From: Pyxicephalus adspersus
Lineage: Eukaryota > Chordata > Amphibia > Anura > Pyxicephalidae
Length of the DNA stretch: 64,000 nucleotides
NCBI RefSeq assembly: GCF_032062135.1
Contig: NC_092860.1
Span: forward strand, 69,039,820 to 69,103,819
Direction of reading: 5' to 3'
Each line of letters begins with the position of its first letter. Within the stretch, counting starts at the first letter, position 1. Of the stretch, positions 35,854 to 47,875 are shown in pieces. The notes under the pieces were generated by a model, which searched no databases, was not told the origin of the DNA, and was given only the letters and a program-made list of their open reading frames with translations. A program made the position numbers and the translations under genes.

Positions 35854-36234
35854 CTAACAGTGTTTTTTTAAGCAGCGTGTCATCTCATTACTAGAAAGTT
35901 TGCGCTCAAGGACGAGATTTTTTTTGTGCACAGTTTTCAAGAGGTTACAAAATAGAAAAATTCTGATACTACACAAAATTCCTTTGTAAGCTTTAGAAAA
36001 TGTGGCCTTGCTTTTAAAACCACAAATATAGCACAACAAATAGGAAGGAGCAACGCCAGTCTCTGTTGCACTGGACTTGCTATAACGTTTTAGTCCTATG
36101 AACAAAGTCTTCAGATTTCTAACTTCTCCATAAACAAGCCAAAACAGTGCGGAGACAAAAAAAATGACTGTGGCAGGAAATGCTTTTTTTTTCATCTGAC
36201 GTGTACAGCTCTTTCTCTGAACAGGATTGTACAT
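35854..36234 (-). other. 126-codon open frame antisense in last HMG20B intron (doubtful)
   Basis: An open frame encoding MKKKAFPATVIFFVSALFWL plus a mixed basic tail. The first 35 residues look like a short N-terminal segment followed by one hydrophobic helix (signal anchor-like). I do not recognise a family. There are no visible splice signals, promoter or repeat context, and a frame of this length can occur by chance. It may be a retrocopy fragment or spurious. Confidence 0.2.
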
Positions 36235-36365
36235 TTGTACAGTGTAATAAGGAATTTTTTTCGTTTAATGTGGAAGTGTTTCCTGTTTGTTATTAGTAAA
36301 TATCTGCAAAACTTCTTTTTGATTTTATGTCAATCTTTTTTTTTCTATTGATTGAATTACCTATT

Positions 36366-36400
36366 GTGTGTGTGTGTGTGTGTGTGTATATATACATACA
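36366..36400. repeat. (TG)n/(TA)n microsatellite
   Basis: About 11 TG repeats followed by TATATATACATACATA, 45 bp before the terminal HMG20B acceptor. Confidence 0.95.
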
Positions 36401-36443
36401 TAGGTTTTGCATGCATATTAATGTATCTTTATTTGTTTTGCAG

Positions 36444-36456
36444 TGAACATCTATAA
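36444..36456 (+). CDS. HMG20B: HMG20B terminal coding exon (SEHL-stop)
   Basis: After the acceptor TTTTGCAG, the first base completes a serine codon begun in the previous exon, followed by GAA CAT CTA TAA. The protein therefore ends SEHL, exactly the C-terminus of mammalian HMG20B. The four exons in this window total 441 coding bases, 146 residues plus stop, with no frame damage. The exon was too short to stand out as an open frame and is found from splice phase and the conserved ending. Confidence 0.95.
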
Positions 36457-37240
36457 GATCCATTTTCACCAATCAGCAAACTCCTCGAAACTTCACGTAT
36501 TGGCTGCTCTGCAAGGCATTTAAGTAGATAATTTCACTTGTTAGACTCTAATGACAACAGTATAAAAAAATCAATTGTTTTGAACACAATGTATAAAAAT
36601 GAAAATCAAAAATTTAAAATAGATAAACCTGTATATGAACATACAAAATGATTACTTGGGTAAAATTTAGAGGTAAACTTATAAGTTATTTCCCTCATTT
36701 CAACCTAGATTCTCCATAATTTTCCCTATTGTGACTGCTGTGCACATTTGGCCATTAGGTTGAAGAACCAGTCTATGGGCCTGATTTATTAAAGCTTCCC
36801 AAGGCTGGAGAGGATACACTTTCATCAGTAAAACTGGGTGATCCAGCAAACCTGGAATGGTTTTCTTCAAAGTTATTTGTTAGCCAATGTTTTCAACCAT
36901 GGACCAGATGCATTCCAGGTTTGCTGGATCAGCCAGCTTCACTGATGAAAATGTATCCTCTCCGGACTTAGAGAGCTTTAATAAATCAGTTCTTTTGTTT
37001 TAATATGCAACACTGAAATGACAAATGTAAAGAGATTTGACTGTCTGTTAGTGAACTTTCAGGCAAAATGACAAGGAAGTGAATAATAAATACACCCCTT
37101 CGAGTTTTAGACGTTTTTCCTCACAAAAGCATAGTTTTGTTCATGTTATATATATGTGCTGTAAGTAGATTACAATTACACGTGTAAAATGTGACCGTTT
37201 GTGCCAAACCTCTGAATAAATACTATGGAATACTATGTTT
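36457..37240 (+). other. HMG20B: HMG20B 3' UTR (end estimated)
   Basis: Non-coding sequence after the stop. Candidate polyadenylation signals AATAAA occur at about 37085-37090 and 37215-37220; which is used cannot be told from sequence alone. A palindromic MITE (36777-36989) lies inside, so the transcript may carry a foldback hairpin. Confidence 0.5.
36777..36989. repeat. Palindromic MITE family A, copy 2 (in HMG20B 3' UTR)
   Basis: The arms start GGGCCTGATTTATTAAAGCT and end AGAGCTTTAATAAATCAG. The inner motifs GGTGATCCAGCAAACCTGGA and TCCAGGTTTGCTGGATCA are near-perfect reverse complements. It is the clearest copy for defining the family. Confidence 0.88.
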
Positions 37241-37470
37241 ATTAAAGTATTTGTTAAATCTGTAAAATTCTGGGATAATCTTTCAGTTTTCTTTTCAGTA
37301 TTTTCCAGTCTACAGCATTCATTAAATCAGACCTTCCACTCCCTATTTTTTTTAAATGTTTCCTTAATTTTTACCTTCAAAATAAACATACATATTCAGC
37401 GGATCCAACATTGTTCACTTTTTATCTGTCATTATGTTGTCATCTGGTTCTGTGATTTTTCTTCTCTTTA

Positions 37471-37572
37471 GGATCAGTGCCTGATCTCACACGGCATGCT
37501 TTACATTGAAAGTTTCAGGGGCTGTTTCACACAAAGAAAAGCCCTGGCTATTGTGCTCACTCTGCACATGGG
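37471..37572 (+). other. Exon-like open segment, low support
   Basis: A 34-codon open stretch (DQCLISHGMLYIESFRGCF...) is bordered by TTCTCTTTAG and GGTAAG, which look like an acceptor and donor. No family is recognised. It lies beyond the HMG20B stop and about 17.5 kb before GIPC3. It might be an unrecognised non-coding or coding exon, or chance. Confidence 0.15.
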
Positions 37573-38316
37573 TAAGATTGAATGTCAGATCATTTCCCTG
37601 TTTGTTACGCCCCCGATGATCTGGTATTTGGTCTTATGAAGTGTTGCTTGAAATTTTTGTGAACCCTTTAAAATGTTCTATATTTGTATATGAAGCACCA
37701 CTGTATGTGCATAGTGTGAGATTTGGTACTGGCTTTTCCTACATCTGTCAATCTTACACACCTTCATGAAAAACAGGAACAAGTTTGACACACAAAGAAA
37801 ATATATATTTTTAAAAGTAGGTGGCATATAGTATAGATCACTTATCCTAAAGGTGATCAGACATAAAGGTTTATTGACCTGCATGGTTTTTGATTAGATA
37901 CAGTATAAAAAAACATAAAATGAATATAACAAAGTAGAAGGCTTTGACAGTATAACTAATTTGAACAGATTGAAGTAGTCATACCATACTTAAGCAAGAT
38001 ATGATCTTTGACATGGCACGTCATTTAAACAATGCTCAGTTGGTACTAGAAGGCCCAAAATGTATGAGTTGCAAATTACCCAACCATTACACCACCACAC
38101 GCCTAAACCATAATCCAAGCAGTTTTTCTGATAATCTTCTTTAGACAAGTTCAAATGAACTTCATCGGGTCATCTTGACAATGTGCGTTGAGTTGCTGCC
38201 ATGTGATTGGTTGTTTAGATACTGAAATTGTGTGAACACACCATTGAACCAATGTACCTAATAAAGTGGCCGATGCTTGTATAGGAAGAACCATTGACAT
38301 ATGCTACTAAACACAT
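37573..38316. other. No recognised feature
   Basis: Intergenic AT-rich DNA between a doubtful exon-like segment and a MITE. Confidence 0.35.
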
Positions 38317-38522
38317 TGGCCCTGATTTAATAAATGCTGGGGATACACGTTTATCAATGAAGCTGGGTAATCCAGCAAACCTGGAATCTATTTCTTCAAA
38401 CCTATTTGCTAGCAAAAATTTTGAATCCTGGCCCAGATGCATTCCAGGTTTGCTGGATCACCCAGCTTCACTGATGAGAAGGTATCCTCTCCAGCTTTGG
38501 AAAGCTTTAATAAATCAGGCCA
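38317..38522. repeat. Palindromic MITE family A, copy 3
   Basis: The ends TTGGCCCTGATTTAATAAAT and GCTTTAATAAATCAGGCCAG form an inverted pair. Internal arms share CCAGCAAACCTGGAAT and ATTCCAGGTTTGCTGG. No coding content. Confidence 0.88.
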
Positions 38523-38631
38523 GTACACACATTTTTCTGTTTGCAACATAATTGAATCAGAATTTACCTAACAGATATTCTTAAGGCTATACTTAGGGTT
38601 TAAATATTAATAATATATCTTTATTTTATGT

Positions 38632-38930
38632 TCAGGTTACATAGATTGAAAAACAAAGTCCATCAAGCTCACATGCTAAGTAAATAAACATGGTAGAACA
38701 GAGCATATTACCGAAAAAAAACATTTATACATAGTTGATCCAAAGGCAATCCAATAGGGATAAAAAATTCCTTCTTGATCCTGTGAGGCAGTTGGATATT
38801 TCATGGATCACCAGTCTGTGCTGGTCTTCCTTTTAAACTTTAATACCCAGTTATATTTTTTGCTGGGATCAAATAAGCTGCCTTATTTGTCACATTCTAA
38901 GTAAGAACGTAGTGTCACTGTTTGGGGATT
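38632..38930 (-). mobile_element. CR1 LINE 3'-end fragment
   Basis: GTTACATAGAT, AAGTCCATCAAG, CATAGTTGATCCA, AATTCCTTCTTGATCCTGTG and TTTCATGGATCACCAG follow the same order as in the CR1 3' region at 60985-61300, which is joined to a CR1 reverse transcriptase. This is therefore a 5'-truncated, minus-strand CR1 insertion of about 0.3 kb. Confidence 0.7.
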
Positions 38931-41820
38931 AGCATTCTGCACCCCAACATATCAGAAATATTTGCACCAGCACCTTCTCAGCTATACCTGAATACTAAAC
39001 CCCTGCACTTCCATCGGATCCCATAGGATATAAATTCCCATTTACATGTATTTCTCCATTTTTCCCCCACACTTTACCCCCCGCTTTTTTTTTTACTCAC
39101 AGCTACCTTTCCAAGGCATTTACAAATACATTGCGAAGACCAGGACCACACTCTCTCCACCTGTTTCTGTTTCTCAACCTGTTTCTTCCTCACCATGCCA
39201 TTCTCAGTATTTCCATGGCACAAGAGTGTAGGATGTCTCCAATCTTCTTGTGCCATACTTTGACAAGAGCTTCAACTTTAACCCTGTTCACCATGCGCTA
39301 TTGAACACGTGTATCACATCTGATGAATGTACTCCAATTGCAAAGCCCCACACTGTAATTTTAAAATTTCTATACTATGCGGACAAGAAATTCTCTCTGT
39401 CAAATATCCAAGATCTTTTAACGTCCATACCAAAAAATGTTGATTTTCCAAACTTTTTCTGCTGTAGTTACCCAACAGAAAAGAGCCTCCTTTCCAGCCT
39501 GTAAATTCCTGGTTGACCACAATGTTTTGTTTTGCTGTATCCAGCTAATTTGTGTGTTTTATGTTAATAGATCTCCCATGCTTTTCAAGAATCCTCTGAC
39601 CCTGCCATATGAAGAATAGACATATATCCAGCAAGGTTGCTTTCTCACTGTTGTTCTGACTTGAATGCTCTGTTGTTTATGCAGTATCTCCCCTTCCACC
39701 AGCCAATAAGGTGATAGCCCTTGGCTATTTAGCTGACTTTTACACCGCTTAGTTTTCGTGCTACATGTCTCCACTACAGATGAGCCCCCTAGCTCTACTG
39801 AGCATTTCCTATTTACCTGCCTGTTAATTGAATGTTTCCCAGTACAACTCCTGTGTTTACCCATTGTAATGAAGTCTGTTGTTTCCCTATCTATTCCCGG
39901 GTGGTATTCCAGTGTTTCCTTTGTCTTTGATGACCCCTGTGTCACCAGTGCCTCTTTTGTCTTTGGCTTCCCATGTCTTTGGTTTGCTTTTATCTACTTT
40001 TCAGATTTTTTTTCCCATTTTCTCAGCAGAATATTTCCTTTAAGAATGTCAAGAGTGATCTCTTCAATAGTTAAAATCAAATCATTACTGGCGTTGCCCA
40101 AGATTGGATTTCTTTTTACAGGCTTCACTTTTAAAAGTCCTCACACGCGGAGTATCCTGGTAAACATCTTAACAAGAGAGCATACACTACCAAGAATGAT
40201 ACAGATGATGAAAAAAAATTTACTTACAAATATGATTTTTATGCACGCTCACAGCGGGCAAACTCAGGAGGAACAGGCCTGTTTTTAATGTAATTCCTTT
40301 GCACAAACATACCTGAGAGGTCTCCAAATAGCTTCTTTAAAAACATCTAAAAAGAAATGCTTTATCAGGGTACATTTGTCTAGCCAGCATGATTTATAAT
40401 TTATCACAAGGGTGTTTTAAAAGCACCATATATTTAGTGTTTAGGTTTATGGTCCTACATTTCTTACCCTGACACAACACATTTTGAACAAAAAACAAAA
40501 TGCTCAGATTTCTGTGGTTAACATATTTGGTGAATTTTGTTTTCCATTTTCATGTTTTCACTAGCCACCTCCATGAGACCATCAACAAATGCCAAATTTA
40601 CCTTGAGAGGCGAGAATAAATAATATGCAAAAAAACGAGAAAGGTCATCGTACAGTTTTTGCCAACATGCATAAATCAAACAATATTATCATGTTTGTGT
40701 GACAATGTATCAGATGTAGTAATAGCTGCTTTACAAAAAAAACTCTTTCCAGAGGACCAGCTAAAATGCACACCTTAGTACCTCTACATCCTATTCACAG
40801 TAGGCTTTTAGCTTTTTCGGAAATAAAAGTTTCATATATATGTTCCTCATACCAGGCCAGAAATTATTTTTTGTCATCAGTCATCATCTAGTCTATGCCG
40901 TAATACATGCAGATGTAATCCGGCTGCGTAATGCACAGTGCCCCCTTGGTTTGCAAGCTATATTTTGTACCAATTTTTTCTAACTACGGCGAACGGCATT
41001 TTGGCATAATCTATTTTTGGTACATGTATGTAGTTGCATGTAACAAGTGTGTGAGTCAAAATTGTCTATGCCTCTGCTACAAATGCTACATCACACCCCA
41101 ATATATCCTTAGCACTGTAAAACACATTGTGACAACAGGTGTCCCAAAAAGACCTCATTCTACAAAAGGTTACATCATAAACGGTTTAACCTGTGTATAA
41201 CTCTAAACATTTTACAGACTGACGGATATGACAATGCTTGCACCCCAGTTGATCACGTTCTTTATACCGACAATTAGGTCTTTGGCAAGCTTTTCGCTAA
41301 ACTCGAGGCATCCATGTGTATTTTTATGGTGGTACAAAGAACTGCACCTTTTGCAAATGTAAGCATCACCATTAAAACCTTGACGCTTTTAATACTGAAA
41401 TAATGGTTATTGTGATGTAACAAATATACAGTCTTTTCTCTAAGGGGCTCCACTATGTTGTAATACTGCCAGTCTCCTAGGTGTAATACAAAACTTATTC
41501 TGTTACAGTTAGGTAATTTAAAATACCCAATATCCCTAAAAGGCACCAGTAAGTCCTCAGGTAGGCCTAAATAGCTTGTAATAGCTTTTTTTTTGTAACT
41601 TTCTGACTTTTTTCTAACAAAAGGACATTGCTAATGTCAGAGCCTTTCAAAAGAGCACACAAACTAGTAGCCAAATACAAGTTAGGGTCAATCGTACACC
41701 CAGTGTTTATTTACTATGGATGATTTTGCTTAAGTGTTGTAGCAGAAGTAGCAATGATATCTGCCTCTTAAGAGCTACCTGAAATTTAATATTTTAGCAA
41801 ATTCAATAAAATTATATAAC
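38931..41820. other. Intergenic stretch with no recognised gene
   Basis: About 2.9 kb with several open frames up to 176 codons (39758-40288), none recognised. The frames are Phe/Ser/Leu-rich, as expected from AT-rich noncoding DNA. No terminal repeats were found. Some of it (about 39000-40100) may be old retroelement sequence. Confidence 0.4.
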
Positions 41821-41824
41821 AGCC

Positions 41825-42612
41825 AACCCCAGAGAAGAGTGGCTCTTTTATCAAACAAGTCCATATTCCCTCTATATCCCCTTACCAATTAGAATTGACC
41901 CAATTGATCCTAATAGAACTAGAGGTCTGAACAATATTTTACAACATAAAACTCCTCAGGTGGCCTTTGCTGCTCCTTTTGTTGGATGCAGAAGGAGTTT
42001 GACAGAATGCATTGGGGTGGTCTTTGGTCCTCGACAAATTTGGTTTCGTAGGCCCCCACAAAAACAGCAGTTCTGACTCTGTACTCCCAACCTTCTACAA
42101 GGATTTTCTTATTTGAGCCATCTCATAACAATTCCCAATCACAAATGGCCCTCCTATCTCCTGTGATTTTCATATTGCTCCTAGAACCACTAGCAGAGCC
42201 TATTCGTATTAATGACAATAATAATGGTACATGATAAAGTGCATTATTTGGGGAGGACATAATCCTTATGATTACAAATCCTGAAATTTCCTTAAGAACC
42301 AACCAAAATACTCCAGAGTGTTTTAGTGCAGTCTCGCACTAAGGTAAACGCTAACAAGTTCCACCTTTTAGGATTACATATACCAGCGTACCTTAAAATG
42401 AGCATTATGTCTTCCTTTCCTTATAGGTGGAAAACTAAATACATTACATTTTTGGGAAACTCATTCCCCTCACACACTTATTCCAGATTAATTTTCTCAA
42501 TCTAATAACAGCACTACCTAAAGAATTAGCCCAATATAAAAGGACAGAATTATCTTGTATTATTATGGCAGGCAGAGTGGCGACTATTAAGATATTTATT
42601 TTGCCAAAAAAA
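41825..42612 (+). mobile_element. L1/Tx1-type LINE, reverse-transcriptase fragment
   Basis: Plus-strand translation gives LLLDAEKEFDRMHWGGLW (about 41975-42030), a LYSQPSTRIF stretch, SPVIFILLLEPLAEPIRI (about 42160-42215) and LFGEDIILMITNPE (about 42245-42285). These are successive RT blocks of an L1-type ORF2; the catalytic tetrad is GED in place of ADD. The frame continues to ILPK-like sequence at about 42600, where a minus-strand LINE begins. Confidence 0.75.
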
Positions 42613-42639
42613 CCAAAAGAAATATCATATATGTATGTA

Positions 42640-45480
42640 TAATAATTTTTTATTGAGTTATGAACAAAATGATAACCATGTAACATAAACCATAAGAGAG
42701 TACAAAGAAAAATAAAGGGGCTGGGAGGGAAGGAGGGAATAAAACAATAGGGAAATATAGGCGAATATAAGGGAGGTATATATATCATAATATACAGTCA
42801 TTTGGTTCCTATCCAAAAAGATAAAGGTAAGTACACTTTCCACATATTTATTTAAAGTTGTGTTCAACAGCCTATATCTAAGTCAGCCCAGGTAAATTTG
42901 GATTTCTGGAGTGTTTTTATAACAATTCCATGAGTTCCATATTATCTTTGGATCCATGTATTTCACATAATATTTGAGATTCCATAGCTTCAATCTCGTT
43001 AATTTCACACATCCATTCTGCTATAGTGGAAGTTGTGGTAGAGCCCCAATGTCTAGCTAATATTCTTTGGCCTGCTATATTAAAGTGTTGGAGGCGGCCC
43101 CTCTTTATACTTTTATATAAGCCAGGTGTTACGGCGATTTCCCATTGATCCCAGATCAATTTTTTGATAGCTTCTGATTACTTTCTGATAGCTTCTGTTT
43201 ACAGAGCTGGAAGAGTGTAACACACGCAACTTAATGTGTAGTTAGATCACTCTCAAAACTATTGTTTGCACAGTTTATATAACAGTTCAAAGACATGATC
43301 AGTGCATGATCACATGACTACAGAGAATTAGAAGACATGACAAATGTCCTTGTGGTTCTCTTAGAACAAGTTATTTTTGTCAAAGTAACAGATATATGGC
43401 GGTAGGGAGTAAAGGAAGAGTTTCAAGGCAAAAAGGGGGAGAAGCGGACGTTAGTTTACTGATATGAAGTCTAGTTTCAACATAATTCAATCATCTACAA
43501 AACATAACAAAAGCACAAAATAATTAACTACAAGAATCAGCAAATTTCCTCAGCTCCCTTCACCAGGTAACATAGCCAATCGCGTAATGGTCGGGTAATG
43601 TTGTACATCCGTCCCCATATTAAGATTGTAAATGTGAAATTTGGTATCCCATGAAGTTTTAATTGTTGGACAAAAGTTCCAAAAATGGAGCATAGAACCT
43701 TGGGGTTGGTCACATCTCCAGAATTTCGCTGGGTAGGTAGGATCAAATTTATGAAGATCCATTGGGCATCTATACCATCTGCTGAAAATCTTGTACACCT
43801 CTCCTGGTCTTTTTTGGATCTGGATAAATTATGTATCAAATTGTTGGATTTTTCTAATCTTTCTTCTGTAACGGAGAGTCCCAGGTCTTTCTCCCAACAT
43901 TTCATAAAATAAGGGTGGCCTTGTCTATGTTCACTTAGCAGAATAGCACATATGGGGGTTACACCATTAGTAACCCTAGTAGTTTGGGACAGAAGCTTTT
44001 CAAAAGCTGTTATTGGTCTAATATTATTGGAGATAAATGGAATTCTAAAGTACCAAAAAGGGTGTTAAAGGGCTGGGTTTGGGAGATAAGAGATTATGTC
44101 GTACTAATTTATGCTAAACCGATAAGAGTATGTATCACTGATGGTGGACTATGGAGAAATAATGACAGTAGGGGTGTGTTGATAGAGATGCATCCATAGT
44201 AACCTATAATTTGGAATCCCTGTTATGTGTACAGTCCACTATCCGGTGTAGGATGGCTGCTTTATAATACAAAATCTAGTAGTGCTAGCCCACCCCCTAA
44301 CTTTCTTCTAGAAGGAATACATTTGTTAATTCCTAGACCATACAAAAGTGCGAATCAAGTGATTCAGGCAGGGGAAAATATAGCTTGGGGGTTGGGTCTG
44401 CACCTTATAACACCAATAAAGGATTTTTGGTAAAATATCCATTTTCACCATTTTTCTTACGTCCCATCCAGGATAGATACAAGCTGGTATATGTTTTGAG
44501 ATTATGTTTAATACTATGGAATAAGGGTTTCAAATTGATCTCTGCCATATTGTTTAGATCACCGGGTATGCAAATACCCAGATATTTAGGGGATTTAGCC
44601 TGTCATCGGAAGGCGAAATTTCAGAGTAGGTATAATTCAAAGGGGGCATGGAGATGCTTACGGTTTCAGTTTTATCATAATTGATCTTAAAATTGCTCAC
44701 CCACTAAAGCGGTCACATTCTTTCATTACCAGGGGGATGGACATAGATGGAGATGTAAGGTACAGTAATATACCATCTGCAAAGTCTGACATTTGTTCAT
44801 GTTGGTGGCCATCATTTGTTAGACTTTTAATATCTGGAATGGCACAAATAGCATTTGCCAAATGCTCCATGATCAAAATATTAAATATTGGAGATAATGT
44901 GCATCCTTATCTTGTTCCATTGTTAACAGGAAAAGACGTAGATAATACCCCATTAGTTCGTACTCGTGCAGATGAATTTGCATAAAGGGCCAAGATCCAG
45001 TCAAACATCACGGGTCCCATCCCTATCAGCAATAGAGTTTCCTGTAGAAACTCAGTCAAATGCCTTTTCGGCATCCACCAAGAGAAGACATGTAGGAACC
45101 AATTCCTTTTGAGCTCAGTGGATCAGGGAGTCTGTTTTTGAATTATTGGCACGTGCTTCACGGCCCAATGTGAAGCCAGCCTAGTCCAATTGGATCAATG
45201 AAAGGATAACTTGTTTCAGTCTATTGGCTATAAGTTTGGAGTAAATTTGAATGTCTAAGTTAGTCAAGGAGAGCTACATATGGTGTTATCTCTGCCTGGC
45301 TTGGGGAGTATTGTAATATAAGCTTCTAAAGAATGGACCAGGAATGGCGTAAGATATTGCGTTAAAGACCAATACCATAAATGATGACAGGGTCCTCCTG
45401 AAATGTTTTATAAAATCTGGGTATCATCCCATCTGGGCACAGACTTTTCCCTATGACTAGGAAAGATATACAAGCAGTCA
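42640..45480 (-). mobile_element. L1/Tx1-type LINE, 5'-truncated ORF2
   Basis: Minus-strand ORF2 pieces in order: GKSLCPDGMIPRFYKTFQED (about 45460-45395), a SKLIANRLKQVILSLI segment (about 45245-45200), LLLVDAEKAFD (about 45090-45060), SDFADGILLYLTSP (about 44790-44740), and the C-terminal KCWEKDLGLSVTEERLEKSN (43900-43840), YKIFSRWYRCP (about 43795), FWRCDQPQGSMLHFWNFCP (about 43730-43670). A T-rich run at 42638-42655 marks the 3' end. The catalytic motif reads FADG, so the copy is inactive. It lacks the endonuclease. Confidence 0.8.
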
Positions 45481-46830
45481 ATTCTAATTTGGTACAAGGA
45501 CTGTCCTATAACAATTGAGTCGTTAGAGAGATCGGAGGTAGGGCAGTTTCTTTGCTATATAACCAGCAGTAACCAGTGAACACTGACAGGTGAAAACATA
45601 ATTATGACTGATGGGATTGCCAAACAAGTTGCATTTGTGGCAATGCCATCTCAGGCTGACAAAAAGAAGCAGGGGCACGAAATCTTGTCTTTCGTAGCCC
45701 AGATGCATCAGCCTTTGCCTTTCCAGATCTAGGCCATAAAGGGGAGCCTTTTTGATGGAGAGGGGACCTTGTAAGAGGGGATCTTAAGAACACTTAGGAA
45801 TTGGTACAACAGCCATCAGGGCCACAGCAGATGATTGCTAGAACCAAGGTCAGATGTTTTAGTAATTTGTAGATCAAGGTAATTGGGGGGAAATGCAACC
45901 TATCATCAGCAAATTTGACCCCAGGGCTTGCTGGCATTGAAAACCTTGGGATGCAGTTTGTGGTTGCCATGGATGCAAACATGCCTACCAGTGGGAAGAA
46001 CGGGCACTGGTTCCCTGTGCCTAGGGCTTTCTGATGTAGATACCACTTATTGTTGTTGCCGAATTTGGTCTTTGATTTTAGCTTGTTTTTTGAATATCCT
46101 GGAACTTAGACTTGATTTTGACATATGCAACTGCTGTGGTATTGTCCATTCCCAGAGAGACGTATTTGTCAAGATGGGATGTTAGGAATCTGGCACAATA
46201 CCTGTTGGTTATCGCAGGGCATCTCACCTCACCAAACCATTATGTGGTGTCATGTGCATGTCTGCCTCAACGAGTTGCCTGTCTCTGCCTGAGTTAGCTT
46301 GCAGCACTTCCTGGTCTCACAGGTCTGTGGGCAGTATTGCTCACACTGATAAAGCCCAGGGAGAAGGAGCTCCTTAAGTCCCAGCAGTAATGGAGGCTGG
46401 TACTGTCACTTTGCACTAGCTACCTTGCTACTCTTTGTTGTGCTTCTTAATATTCCTGATATGACCCATGCCTGGATTCTGACTAAGCTTATTTGTCACC
46501 TGCCCTAACCCGCACCTGGACTCTGACTAAGCCTGTTTGCCGCCTGCTTCACCTGTGCCTGGACGCTGGCTAAGCTTGTTTGCTGCCTGCCCAGACCATG
46601 TGTCTGGAATTTAATTCCATTGGTCTGCCACCTGTCTCCACCCCAAGGCCGCTTCAGCTTTCCTCATCAGGTAGAGTGACCCCATGGGTTATGACCTGGT
46701 GACCCCCAGCAGCAAAGAGTCCGGTGGCCTGAAGGCCCGGTGAAGACCTGGTGTCACCTAGACAGCCTGTGGAGACACTGACAGAAAAAAAATTATATTG
46801 GAAGGCCCTTTATAGCTCTAGTAAATTTGA
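45481..46830. other. Unclassified repeat-like DNA with a small tandem repeat
   Basis: No recognised protein. A three-unit tandem repeat at 46471-46600 has a period of 43-44 bp, each unit beginning CCTGGA with CTGACTAAGC (or CTGGCTAAGC) and TTTG..GCCTGC. The GC-rich part 46180-46790 resembles an amphibian dispersed repeat I have seen but cannot name. A minus-strand frame at 45793-45602 (Arg/Lys/Ser/Pro-rich) could be retroelement gag, unproven. Confidence 0.4.
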
Positions 46831-47550
46831 GACTGTCCATCTTACTGGGCCTTGTTAAGTTCCTTGAGCTATCTGTCCCAGACAAAGTGACACCCATCTG
46901 CGTTTGCAGGAATTTGATGTAATTATTACCCATTCAATAAGAAGGGGTGGATGATAACTGAGAAGATTTTGTCTGTTCAGCCACCAAAGAAGCATTGTCT
47001 TTATTTTCTGAATGGTGGGGACCTAGAGGATCTGTAGAACTACACTAAACAGGGGAGTCCATTTGTAAGTGCTGAGACCTTTGTTGGGCCCATGTGTCAT
47101 CATTATTGTCAAGACAACTGTGCCCATGACTTTTAAGATATTGCCTAGTAGCTTCTGTTCTGGAATAGGCACAGTGTTTAAAAACCATACTCTGGACCCC
47201 TGATATACTTGGTTTTGAATGGGAAGAAGGAGATTTTTTTGAGTTCAAAATCCATCCAGGTTCTTTCATAAGGAGGACTATATCCCTTGTACAGGACTGC
47301 AGGGATTGGTCCTGGATTGGAGATAAAATTGTCCAGGATTCAGAGATTGGGCTTTTAAAACCAGGGTGTGCACTGGGGAAAAGAGTCAAGGATAGTGGAA
47401 AGCAAAGTTTGTTGTGTTTTAGTAAATTTTAGGGCCCTGGACTCTAGAATAGGAAGGAAGGTACTGGGCGGGCCTTCCAATTCTATCCCAGGTACACCCC
47501 CAGGTTTTGCCAAAACAGACTGCAGGGCTGCTACAAGTAGCAATCTATCT
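46830..47550 (-). mobile_element. DIRS-like retrotransposon, RT C-terminal part (3' half of split element)
   Basis: Minus-strand reading near 47430-47045 has LKFTKTQQTLLS (about 47430), then a degraded YLDD region (ILSPIQDQSLQSC) and DIVLLMKEPGWILNSKKS, the GW.LN..KS block typical of DIRS-type reverse transcriptases. The upstream half of the same minus-strand element is at 52500-53060; a Gypsy element lies between. Stops are frequent. The tyrosine recombinase of DIRS elements was not identified. Confidence 0.5.
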
Positions 47551-47554
47551 TAGA

Positions 47555-47786
47555 AGAGGAAGTGGAGATAGCAGCACGTAAAGGCCTCTGTTGAAACTGT
47601 GTTTTGCAAAGAAAAACTGTTAATGTTGTTTTATCTGTGTTGATTTGGGTTATGAACTTGGCTTTTCATTTTGTTCTCATGTATGCTAAAGAAAACTGTT
47701 TTTTTGGGGAGGAAAATAAAGAGACTTATACAGACAACAAACTTCTCAGTTTGTTTGCTGCAAGGACTAATCCCTATCCATTTCAC
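47555..47786 (+). repeat. Probable 5' LTR of Gypsy element
   Basis: Placed by position: it directly precedes a primer-binding-like sequence (TGGTGCTCAGACGCGGGCAG, 47790-47809) and a gag gene, and contains an AATAAAG signal at about 47715. The right end falls near TTTCACA (47780-47786). No second LTR could be matched, so the left end is approximate. Confidence 0.4.
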
Positions 47787-47875
47787 AAGTGGTGCTCAGA
47801 CGCGGGCAGAAGCTGAACAGAGAAAAAGTTTGTGTTTTAAATCTGCAAAAGTGACATTCAAAGGCTTCTTTGCAC

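Noticed and set aside
39758..40288. 176-codon plus-strand frame
   Set aside because: Low-complexity hydrophobic composition, no recognised domain, no splice or promoter context.
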